Origin: CAYJBH01 sp964370605
GTDB lineage: Bacteria; Bacillota; Clostridia; Oscillospirales; Ruminococcaceae
Length of the DNA stretch: 64,000 bases
NCBI GenBank assembly: GCA_964370605.1
Contig: CAYJJX010000002.1
Location: forward strand, 108,838 to 172,837
Direction of reading: 5' to 3'
Shown here: one piece after another, positions 53,539 through 61,522 of the stretch
How the letters are laid out: each line of letters opens with the position of its first letter
Numbering within the stretch: position 1 is the first letter of the stretch
The notes under the pieces: model-generated
Databases searched by the model: none
Told to the model about the DNA's origin: nothing
The model's input: only the letters and a program-made list of their open reading frames with translations
Program-made: the position numbers and the translations under genes

Positions 53539-54573
53539 ATGGATATCATTAAAGTTTTGTCAGAGCTTTCAAATTCTGACGGTGTCGCAGGTGCAGAACG
53601 ACATACCAGCGAGATTGCGGCAGGTTATCTTAAAGAATATTTTGACGAGGTCGTGATCGATGACCTAAATAATGTCATTGCCACTACCGGCGAAGAAGCT
53701 AATAAAAAGCATCTTTTGCTCGATGCACATATCGACGAAGTTGGAATGATCGTCAACTATATAACCGACGATGGATTCTTGAAAGTATCTAGTTGTGGCG
53801 GCCTCGATCGCCGTATCCTGACGGCTCAGGAGGTTGTTGTCTTTGGCAAAAAGACGATCAAAGGAGTGGTGGCCACACTTCCTCCACATCTTGTGACCGG
53901 TGGGCACGACAACACGCCGGAACTTGCCGACATTTTCATTGACATCGGCTATAACAAAGAAGATGCGCAAGAGCTGGTATCTCTCGGAGATCGTGCAGTA
54001 TTCATGCATCACACCTCGCAACTTCTCGATAATCGGCTGAGTGGCAAGGCGCTGGACGATCGTGCCGGAGTCGCCTCGATACTTTGGGCGCTTCACCTGC
54101 TTCGTGGCAAAGAACTTCCGGTACGTCTAAGCGTTTTGTTCTCGGCACAAGAAGAGGTCGGCTGCGCCGGTGCAAAGGTCGCTTCATACACAATTTCCCC
54201 CGACATCGCCATTGCGGTCGATGTTTCATTCGCCCTAACTCCGGACGACAAGCCGGAAAAGTGTGGCATTATGGGTGACGGAGTAATGATTGGCGTCTCC
54301 CCCTCTCTCGACCGCGAGTTGAGTACCGCCTTAATCGAGACTGCCAAGTCTGATAAAATAAAATATCAAATCGAGCCGATGGGCGGAAAGACAAGCACCA
54401 ATGCCGACTACATTGCGGTCACAAAAGGCGGAGTCAGAACAGCTCTGTTGTCGGTACCGATAAAATACATGCACACACCGACAGAGCTTGTCGATATCGA
54501 TGACATAAAAGCCACAGGTGAGTTGATGGCAAACTTTATCATGCGAGGTTGCAACGAGGGCGGTGTTATATGA
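53539..54573 (+). CDS. M42-family metallopeptidase (aminopeptidase), first paralogue
   Basis: The 344-residue dinuclear zinc/cobalt peptidase of the tetrahedral aminopeptidase type has LDAHIDEVGMIV, LDDRAGVASI, FSAQEEVGCAGA, AVDVSFALTPD and the final histidine in KYMHTPTELV. It trims N-terminal residues from peptides in the cytosol. Its TGA overlaps the ATG of a second M42 gene, so the two are probably made together. Confidence 0.92.
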   Translation: MDIIKVLSELSNSDGVAGAERHTSEIAAGYLKEYFDEVVIDDLNNVIATTGEEANKKHLLLDAHIDEVGMIVNYITDDGFLKVSSCGGLDRRILTAQEVVVFGKKTIKGVVATLPPHLVTGGHDNTPELADIFIDIGYNKEDAQELVSLGDRAVFMHHTSQLLDNRLSGKALDDRAGVASILWALHLLRGKELPVRLSVLFSAQEEVGCAGAKVASYTISPDIAIAVDVSFALTPDDKPEKCGIMGDGVMIGVSPSLDRELSTALIETAKSDKIKYQIEPMGGKTSTNADYIAVTKGGVRTALLSVPIKYMHTPTELVDIDDIKATGELMANFIMRGCNEGGVI

Positions 54574-55589
54574 AAAAACTAATTAAAGAACTTTGTTCAC
54601 TCGGTGGAATATCGGGTCACGAACATTGTGTGCGAGAGTATATTGCCGAGCAGATAAAAGATCATTGTGAGTATTCTGTCGATAATCTCGGAAACATAAT
54701 AGCGCTAAAAAAAGGCAAGGAGCGTCCGAAAAATCGCGTCATGATCTGTGCCCATATGGATGAAGTCGGAATGATTGTAACCTATATCACCGACGAAGGA
54801 CTGCTCCGAGTGTCTCCGGTCGGTGGCGTCGACAGCAAGGTAATCTTTGGACGCGCGGTCGAGGTAGGCGAGGCAAAGCTACACGGTGTTATCGGTGCCA
54901 AGCCTAAACACCACATGTCTAAAAAGGATGCCGAAAAATCGGTGCCGTTTGAGGATATATTCGTCGATATCGGTGCTTCGTCAAAAAAACAGGCCGAAGA
55001 GCATGTAAGACTCGGTGATCCGGTACATTTTTGCTCTGATTTCTCCGAGTTTGGAAACAATATGATCAAGGCAAAGGCTTTGGACGACAGGGCAGGTTGC
55101 GCCATGATGATCGAGATGATGAAAAAGGATCTCAGCCACGACACGTATTTTGTATTCACGGTACAAGAGGAACTGGGACTGCGCGGAGCAACGACAGCAA
55201 CCTATACCGTAAACCCCGACATCGCCATCGTTCTTGAAACAACCACCGCGGCAGACATACCCGGTGTCAGCGGCGAAAACCGCGTCTGCCTCGTAGGCAA
55301 TGGTGCAGTCGTCAGCTATATGGACCGCTCAACCATCTACGACAGACAACTCTACGATTTGGCTTTTGAAACCGCAAAAACCCACGCTATTCCTTGTCAG
55401 ACAAAGACTATGGTCGCCGGCGGCAACGACAGCGGAGCCATACACGTATCACGCGATGGTGTGAGAACTCTTGCGATATCGGCCCCCTGCCGATATCTTC
55501 ACTCTCCTTGCACCGTGCTCAGCTATGATGATCTGATGGCGGTTTACAATCTTGCCGACATCATAAAAGAACAGTTATACAATCTTTAA
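54570..55589 (+). CDS. M42-family metallopeptidase (aminopeptidase), second paralogue
   Basis: From the ATG at 54570 it has 339 residues with the same metal-site series: CAHMDEVGMIV, LDDRAGCAMM, FTVQEELGLRGA, IVLETTTAADIP and CRYLHSPCTVL. The ligand after the EE pair is Glu-type (LETT) rather than Asp (VDVS) in the first copy, a known subgroup difference, so the two probably differ in specificity. It overlaps the upstream gene at ATGA and precedes proA by 30 nt. Confidence 0.92.
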   Translation: MKKLIKELCSLGGISGHEHCVREYIAEQIKDHCEYSVDNLGNIIALKKGKERPKNRVMICAHMDEVGMIVTYITDEGLLRVSPVGGVDSKVIFGRAVEVGEAKLHGVIGAKPKHHMSKKDAEKSVPFEDIFVDIGASSKKQAEEHVRLGDPVHFCSDFSEFGNNMIKAKALDDRAGCAMMIEMMKKDLSHDTYFVFTVQEELGLRGATTATYTVNPDIAIVLETTTAADIPGVSGENRVCLVGNGAVVSYMDRSTIYDRQLYDLAFETAKTHAIPCQTKTMVAGGNDSGAIHVSRDGVRTLAISAPCRYLHSPCTVLSYDDLMAVYNLADIIKEQLYNL

Positions 55590-55619
55590 ACTGCAACGAA
55601 TATCGAAAGGAACCCGCAT

Positions 55620-56858
55620 ATGTCAGAACTAAAAAATGCTTCTGTCGCAGCAAGACAAGCGCTAGAGGTACTCAATACGTCGCACACACTGCGCTGTAAT
55701 ATCATCGAGACTATTGCAGAACTCTTATTACATCGTCAAGAATACATTTTGGAACAAAATGCTCGTGATATTTCCGCCGCAGAGCAGGCTCAACGCCCCG
55801 ACGCAATGGTAGATCGACTTCGGTTGACAAAACAGCGAATCGAAGCACTCTCGTCGTCACTAAGGTCGGTGGCAAAGTTGCCCGATCCACTCGGAAAAAG
55901 CATAGGGCACACCCATCAAAACGGCATGACTATTACTCAAACCACTGTGCCAATCGGTGTGGTAGCGGTCATATATGAAAGCCGCCCAAATGTCACTGCC
56001 GACATTGCGGCACTCGCAATAAAAACCGGCAACGGAGTCATCCTGCGCGGCGGAAGCGAAGCTATAAACACGAACATCGCGATACATGGAATCATTGAGT
56101 CGGCACTTTTACAGCACGGCGTTGACAGCAGTGCTGTCTATCTTGTCAAAGACACGTCAAGGGCTACCGCCGACGAACTGTTGACGCTCCGTGGATATAT
56201 CGATCTGCTTATCCCAAGGGGTGGTGCAAACCTCATTCAACATGTTGTCACCAACTCTAAAGTGCCGGTCATAGAGACCGGTGCCGGAATCTGTCACGTT
56301 TTCATCGACCGTGCGGCCGATCTTGAAATGGCACTCAACATTCTTGACAATGCAAAGACACACCGTCCCTCTGTTTGCAACGCCGCCGAGACACTCATCT
56401 GCCACGCCGATATAGCAAAAAACTTTCTCCCGCTTGCAAAACAGCGACTGGATAAAAGCGGTGTCGCATGGTACGGCTGTGCCGAATCGTTGAAAATTTT
56501 GGGCGATATCACCGCCGCCACCGACAAGAATTTTGCCACTGAATATAACGATTTGGTGCTGAACTGCAAGGTAGTCGACAGTCTTGACGAAGCTATTGAG
56601 CATATTAACTTTTACGGAACATTTCATAGTGAGGCCATTGTCACCAAAGACCCCGATGCGGCGAGTGAATTCTGTCGCAGGGTTGATGCCGCCGTTGTCT
56701 ATGTGAATGCCTCAACGAGGTTTACCGACGGTGAAGAGTTCGGACTCGGTGCTGAAATTGGCATTTCCACCCAAAAACTTCCACCGAGAGGTCCAATGGG
56801 ACCACAGGCACTCACCACCATCAAGTATATTGTAAACGGCAACGGGCAGATACGATGA
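55620..56858 (+). CDS. proA: Gamma-glutamyl phosphate reductase
   Basis: The 412-residue aldehyde-dehydrogenase-fold enzyme has VIYESRPNVTADIAAL, LIPRGGANLI, ETGAGICHVFID and the catalytic cysteine in HRPSVCNAAETL. It reduces gamma-glutamyl phosphate to the semialdehyde in proline synthesis. Its partner proB is not in the window, which is unusual since the two are often adjacent. AAAGGAA lies before the ATG. The stop overlaps the following GNAT start. Confidence 0.94.
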   Translation: MSELKNASVAARQALEVLNTSHTLRCNIIETIAELLLHRQEYILEQNARDISAAEQAQRPDAMVDRLRLTKQRIEALSSSLRSVAKLPDPLGKSIGHTHQNGMTITQTTVPIGVVAVIYESRPNVTADIAALAIKTGNGVILRGGSEAINTNIAIHGIIESALLQHGVDSSAVYLVKDTSRATADELLTLRGYIDLLIPRGGANLIQHVVTNSKVPVIETGAGICHVFIDRAADLEMALNILDNAKTHRPSVCNAAETLICHADIAKNFLPLAKQRLDKSGVAWYGCAESLKILGDITAATDKNFATEYNDLVLNCKVVDSLDEAIEHINFYGTFHSEAIVTKDPDAASEFCRRVDAAVVYVNASTRFTDGEEFGLGAEIGISTQKLPPRGPMGPQALTTIKYIVNGNGQIR

Positions 56859-57457
56859 CGGATAAATACATGGACAAAACAAACAACCCCGTCGATACGA
56901 CAAATATTGTGATCGAAACACAGCGGCTACGACTGCGCGCCTTTCTCCCGAGTGATGAATCTGATCTTTTTGATATAGCTTCGGTCGAGGGAGTTGCCGA
57001 AATGCTCGGGCAGAACCATCATAAGACCATCGACGACACAAGGCAATTGCTGAACCATTATCTTGAAAAAAAGAACATGTTCGCAATCGAATACAAGCAG
57101 GATAACCGTGTAGTCGGCTCACTCGGACTCAATCCCTCTTGGGCCGACACAAAAGAAGAGTATAACCGACTCCGCTTCAAAGAGATCATCTACATGCTCT
57201 CGAAAGACTATTGGGGGCTTGGAATCATGCCGGAAGCGGTGAAGGCCGTAATCGCCTATTTTTTTGACAATAACTTAATCGACGGATTCACCTGCGGCCA
57301 TTTTGCCATCAACCAAAACTCGAGGCGCGTTATTGAGAAATGTGGTTTTCGCTACGTCGGCACCTCAGAATACTATTCAAAATACCACGATAAGACCTAC
57401 GAAAACCTCAACTACATTCTACTTCGTAGCAAACCGATAAACACATTGAAAGGATAA
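56855..57457 (+). CDS. GNAT acetyltransferase, RimJ/RimL-like
   Basis: The 200-residue N-acetyltransferase begins with IVIETQRLRLRAFLPSD, as in ribosomal-protein and amino-sugar acetyltransferases. It has the acetyl-CoA region YMLSKDYWGLGIMPEAVKAVI and NQNSRRVIEKCGFRYVG. The substrate cannot be named. It overlaps proA by 4 bp and precedes plsY by 7 bp. Confidence 0.87.
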   Translation: MTDKYMDKTNNPVDTTNIVIETQRLRLRAFLPSDESDLFDIASVEGVAEMLGQNHHKTIDDTRQLLNHYLEKKNMFAIEYKQDNRVVGSLGLNPSWADTKEEYNRLRFKEIIYMLSKDYWGLGIMPEAVKAVIAYFFDNNLIDGFTCGHFAINQNSRRVIEKCGFRYVGTSEYYSKYHDKTYENLNYILLRSKPINTLKG

Positions 57458-57464
57458 TCATTCC

Positions 57465-58115
57465 ATGGAGTTAAACTACATTTTGGCATTTGCATCGGCA
57501 CTGGTAATCGGCTATCTGCTCGGTTCAATAGCATTTGCAGTCGTGATTTCGAAATTCTTTTTCGGCAAGGACATCCGTAAGCTCGGAAGCGGCAACGCAG
57601 GCATGAGCAATATGATGAGAAACTTCGGAAAAAAGGCAGGGATTGCCACCTTTATTGGGGACGTCGTCAAAGGAATGGGCGCTGTTGTAATCTCCTCTCA
57701 GCTTGCATATCAACTTTTCGAGCAAAGCGACTTCATGGTTATGCTTGTCGGCTATGTTGGAGCCTTTGCGGCTGTTCTCGGTCACCTTTTCCCCATATAC
57801 TACGGTTTCAAAGGCGGCAAAGGCGTGGCAACGGGTCTCGGATGTATGCTGGGAGTCTACCTCCCTCTCGCACCGATTTTGCTCATCGTCTTCTTCATTG
57901 CCTTCAAGACGAGTCGCATGTTCTCGGTCGGAAGTATTGTTGCCGCACTGTTTGCACCTGTCGGCTTATTGGCAATAAAGCTGAGTGGTCTTGCCGATCT
58001 TTATGCGCTTGATATCATACTTACTGCCGCACTTGCCGCCATAATTATACTTATGCACCATCAAAACATCAGGAGAATCCTAGAAGGCACCGAAACAAGG
58101 TATGCAAGAAAATGA
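57465..58115 (+). CDS. plsY: Acyl-phosphate:glycerol-3-phosphate acyltransferase
   Basis: The 216-residue membrane enzyme has about five helices. Its three conserved loops are LLGSIAFAVVI with KLGSGNAGMSNMMRNFG, HLFPIYYGFKGGKGVATGLG and HHQNIRRILEGTE. It makes lysophosphatidic acid, the substrate for the PlsC encoded in the minus-strand block. It overlaps rsmE by 4 bp. Confidence 0.94.
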   Translation: MELNYILAFASALVIGYLLGSIAFAVVISKFFFGKDIRKLGSGNAGMSNMMRNFGKKAGIATFIGDVVKGMGAVVISSQLAYQLFEQSDFMVMLVGYVGAFAAVLGHLFPIYYGFKGGKGVATGLGCMLGVYLPLAPILLIVFFIAFKTSRMFSVGSIVAALFAPVGLLAIKLSGLADLYALDIILTAALAAIIILMHHQNIRRILEGTETRYARK

Positions 58116-58807
58116 GCCGCTTATATTTTTTTGAACAGGATAACGGCGAAACGGTCTCGCTCTCTTCTGAGGACGAACGACAACTTTGTCGAGTCCTACG
58201 CACTAAAATCGGTACTCAAATCACCGTATCTGACGGCAATGGCAAAGCGTATATATGTCGAGTAGACTCTTTGAACCCTTTAACATTACAAAAAGTTTCA
58301 AGCCTCGAAAAAAGAGAAGTTCGGCGCGATGTTGCGGTTTTTCTTTCATTGTCTAAAGGCGACAAACTCTCGCTTTCTGTTCAAAAATGCACTGAACTCG
58401 GTGCAAAAACCATCGTGTTGTTGCCCACGAACAATAGCGATGTCAAGGCAGAAAATGTAAAGTTCAAGCTGGAACGATTTGAGCGAATCGCACTGGAAGC
58501 GGCAAAACAGTGCGGCCGATATAACCTGCCGCACGTGTTCTATCTTGATAATCTCAATGATGCCCTCGCATATTGTGATGAGAAGGGCTTCGAAATTCTC
58601 ATCTGCCACGAAACCGCGAGCGAGCGCTTAACCTCACTCGAATTGACGGAAAATGTTGCACTTTTCATCGGTCCGGAGGGCGGATTTGATCCAAGCGAAG
58701 TCGAAAAAGTCACCGCTGGATCAGGGCGTTGCGTGCTTATATCAGACAATGTGCTCCGTTGTGAGACTGCGGCAATTCTAGCGGTCGGAATCGCGATGGA
58801 ACTGTGA
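58112..58807 (+). CDS. rsmE: 16S rRNA (uracil(1498)-N(3))-methyltransferase
   Basis: The 231-residue SPOUT methyltransferase has an N-terminal PUA-like domain (HVLRTK-type region QLCRVLRTKIG), then CTELGAKTIVLLPT, ALEAAKQCGR and the knotted SAM site LFIGPEGGFDPSEVE with ILRCETAAILAV at the end. It methylates U1498 of 16S rRNA and is the last gene of the plus-strand run. Confidence 0.94.
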   Translation: MSRLYFFEQDNGETVSLSSEDERQLCRVLRTKIGTQITVSDGNGKAYICRVDSLNPLTLQKVSSLEKREVRRDVAVFLSLSKGDKLSLSVQKCTELGAKTIVLLPTNNSDVKAENVKFKLERFERIALEAAKQCGRYNLPHVFYLDNLNDALAYCDEKGFEILICHETASERLTSLELTENVALFIGPEGGFDPSEVEKVTAGSGRCVLISDNVLRCETAAILAVGIAMEL

Positions 58808-58838
58808 TGCAATTCTCAAATTATTTTGTCGAAAAATG

Positions 58839-58867
58839 TTGACAAAACCATATGGTTATAGTAAAAT
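58839..58867 (+). promoter_or_regulatory. Near-consensus promoter with palindromic spacer, no gene downstream
   Basis: TTGACA (58839-58844) and TAAAAT (58862-58867) are spaced 17 nt. The spacer holds the perfect 12-bp palindrome AACCATATGGTT (58846-58857), placed as an operator would be. No plus-strand gene follows; a terminator starts about 17 nt later. Confidence 0.6.
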
Positions 58868-58883
58868 ATAAAAAGTGTTTGCT

Positions 58884-58920
58884 ACAAAAAAAGTCGCCGA
58901 AATATTGGCGGCTTTTTTGT
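58884..58920. terminator. Bidirectional terminator
   Basis: ACAAAAAAAGTCGCC and GGCGGCTTTTTTGT (ending 58920) form a GC-rich stem with A and T runs on both sides, between the rsmE gene and the convergent kinase-like gene. Confidence 0.9.
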
Positions 58921-58956
58921 GTGCTTTTTACAATAATTTTTCAAATTAACGGACTG

Positions 58957-60039
58957 TTAATCCCAGCGTAACGCACACACCTTGTGCAACTGGATATAAA
59001 GCGGTGACATTTTGTCAACCACAAGACTTTTTAGGCTAACGCTCGGTTGTTTCAGCTCCATCGGTGGTTTTGCAGACGGGAAGGACAACAATACCGTTGT
59101 GCCTTCAAACACACGACTTTCTATGTTGAAAGTTCCACCGTATCGTCCCGCGAGTTCCTTTGCTATGCTCAGACCCATGCCGACTCCGGGACGCTCCTCG
59201 TCGTCATAACAAGGGTGGGTCGAGCTAAATGGCATTATCACGCTGTTCAACAGCTCCGGTTTTATCCCAATTCCGCTATCAGATATTCGTATAGAAATCC
59301 TGTTGCCGATACGACTGCAACTAAGTTCGATTTGGTTATCGTCCTGTGTATAATACATGCTATTGTATATAAGATTCAGCATTGCTACCAAAAAACACTC
59401 TCTGTCACAATTTATATAAAGCGGCTCCTCTGGCTCATGGTATATGATCGGCACCTGCTCAGGGTTAGTCTCACATATTGCATTCGCGCTCTGAGCAACA
59501 GTCGCAAGGAGTGACGACACACAAATAACGTCGTCGTTAAGCTCATGCGCATTGACCAGTTTTGTCAGAACCGATAGGTTTTGTGAAGTACGAAGAATTG
59601 AAAAACAGCTACGATATACACGCTCGAAACTGCTCGCGGCAATCGGATCACCGTTGGTCGAGCGAACCGCTATCGGCAAAAGCGACAGCATTTCATCAAC
59701 CGAACCGTTGATGCCTTCAATCACACTGTCCAGCTCCGGTGCGGCAGTGGGCGCATTACTGATCTGTACCACAATATAAGTGCCTACCGGTGTGGCGGTA
59801 ATGGCAAGCGCACGCGAAGTCGCCTCAAAACGCAATAACACCGATGGTTGACCGGCCTGTAACAGACGGTCTGCACCAAACGAGGCCTCGACGGCGTTTC
59901 GGACAAAACCGCTGCGCGAGATGGCATGATCCCCCGCACGCGAATTGTTCCATATTGGCTCATACCGAAGGTCGGTAATGACGGTAGGGATGTCCATCAT
60001 TTCGTAAAACTGTTTCAAATCTGCAAGTTTAATATACAA
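58957..60039 (-). CDS. Histidine-kinase-like ATPase protein lacking an evident phospho-accepting histidine
   Basis: About 360 residues from a TTG at 60039 (GAGG 5 nt upstream; another in-frame TTG at 60081 lacks a site). The N-terminus looks PAS-like (VITDLRYEPIWNN). The C-terminal half is a clear HATPase domain with the N box MLNLIYNSMYYTQDDN, G1 ISDSGIGI and G2 GVGMGLSIAKELAGR. The helix where a dimerisation domain should carry the H-box reads YRSCFSILRTSQNLS, with no histidine. There is no membrane segment and no adjacent response regulator. It may be a regulatory ATPase or a kinase that works through an atypical residue. Confidence 0.75.
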   Translation of the reverse strand: MYIKLADLKQFYEMMDIPTVITDLRYEPIWNNSRAGDHAISRSGFVRNAVEASFGADRLLQAGQPSVLLRFEATSRALAITATPVGTYIVVQISNAPTAAPELDSVIEGINGSVDEMLSLLPIAVRSTNGDPIAASSFERVYRSCFSILRTSQNLSVLTKLVNAHELNDDVICVSSLLATVAQSANAICETNPEQVPIIYHEPEEPLYINCDRECFLVAMLNLIYNSMYYTQDDNQIELSCSRIGNRISIRISDSGIGIKPELLNSVIMPFSSTHPCYDDEERPGVGMGLSIAKELAGRYGGTFNIESRVFEGTTVLLSFPSAKPPMELKQPSVSLKSLVVDKMSPLYIQLHKVCALRWD

Positions 60040-60172
60040 TGCAACCTCATGTGCTGTTAATCCGTATTTAGTATACCTCAAACGGGCTATATATACTAGT
60101 ATAATATCACATTCGCCACTTTAGAATTGTGTCGACATGCAATGTTATCTCATTATAGTGCTTATTCCGCTA

Positions 60173-61504
60173 TCAATAGTTGTAAAGAGTGCGGTTTCGA
60201 AAAAAAGCATATGTCGACAGTCCGAGTGCGGCCAGTTCCGCTATCGGAACGGCAATCCATACTCCGATCACTCCAAAAAAGTTCGGGAAAACCAATAGCG
60301 CTATCACTATAAATGCGAGTGAGCGAGCGAGTGAAAGAATCGCAGAAATCTTACCGTTTGAAAGTGCAGTGAAGAGTGCTGACATGAATATGTTCACGCC
60401 CATAAAAAGATAGGCTATCGAATAAATCCTCAACCCCTCAATCGCCATATTGAAAGTCTGGCTTTGAGGGTCGATAAATATTGTGACAAGTTGTCTTGAA
60501 AAGATTATCGACAGTAATATCACCGCAATAGATATAACCATAATAAATCTTATGCTGGTTTTGACCACCCTTTTAAGCTGTGCGTGATTCTGCTCACCAA
60601 ACTTATAGCTGATCATGGAAGATACTCCGAACGAATAACCAAAATATATCGCAGTTTGAAGCATCTGCACATAGAGAATTACTGTAATTGCGGCTACCCC
60701 TTGTTCTCCTGCAATATCCATTAGAATCACGTTGAACATAAACAGTGTTATAGCGGCCGCTATGTTACTCACCGCTTCTGACATACCATTTGAAAGGCTC
60801 TGCCCAACCATCTTCATGTCAAAATTCGGCTTGCAAAAATGCAAGATACAGTTCCGCCGTAATAGAAAATACATTATTCCGAACAGCGCCGGAATCGTAG
60901 CGCCTATTCCGGTTGCAATCGCTGCCCCGGCAAGCCCCATATCCATTGGGACAATAAACACATAGTCAAGTATCATGTTTGCTATGCCACCTGCAAAACA
61001 AACAGCGAAGCTTAGCATTGGACTTCCTGCCGTGATGAAAAAAGCCTGGGTGAATATCTGCAACATGTTAAAGGGCAAAAAGATGGAATAGATGGAAAGA
61101 TATATTCGACAGTATTCATGTAATGCTTCACTGGCGCCTAGCATGTCAATGATCGGATCAATGAATATATTAAGCGTTACAATGCAGACTGCGCCCCAAA
61201 GAACACAGATAATGTACACGGCGGTGAAAAAACTCCGTGCTTCCTTCTGTTTTCCCTCACCCAACAATTTTCCGATTATCGCATTGGCACCAAATGCCAT
61301 CATCATGCCAAATGCCATCGCAAGATTTATGACCGGAAACACAATGTTGATGGCGGCTAGCGCATCTTCGTTAACGAATTGAGATATAAAGATTCCGTCC
61401 ACGATAATATAGGTAGAGGTAAATATCAAAGTAATTATGGTGGGTATAGCATAACCGATTATGCCTAACGGTGAATGATTTTTTGCTAAAACGTGAGTTT
61501 TCAT
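60173..61504 (-). CDS. MATE-family multidrug/metabolite efflux transporter
   Basis: A 443-residue, twelve-helix membrane protein of the MATE/NorM-DinF fold. N-terminal YIIVDGIFISQFVNEDALAAINIVFP and the repeated half-barrel layout are typical. It probably exports cationic compounds with a sodium or proton gradient. AAAAGG precedes the ATG. It follows the alpha-galactosidase gene by 18 nt on the same strand, so the two are likely one transcript, although a functional link is not obvious. Confidence 0.9.
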   Translation of the reverse strand: MKTHVLAKNHSPLGIIGYAIPTIITLIFTSTYIIVDGIFISQFVNEDALAAINIVFPVINLAMAFGMMMAFGANAIIGKLLGEGKQKEARSFFTAVYIICVLWGAVCIVTLNIFIDPIIDMLGASEALHEYCRIYLSIYSIFLPFNMLQIFTQAFFITAGSPMLSFAVCFAGGIANMILDYVFIVPMDMGLAGAAIATGIGATIPALFGIMYFLLRRNCILHFCKPNFDMKMVGQSLSNGMSEAVSNIAAAITLFMFNVILMDIAGEQGVAAITVILYVQMLQTAIYFGYSFGVSSMISYKFGEQNHAQLKRVVKTSIRFIMVISIAVILLSIIFSRQLVTIFIDPQSQTFNMAIEGLRIYSIAYLFMGVNIFMSALFTALSNGKISAILSLARSLAFIVIALLVFPNFFGVIGVWIAVPIAELAALGLSTYAFFRNRTLYNY

Positions 61505-61522
61505 ACTATCCTTTTGGATGTG

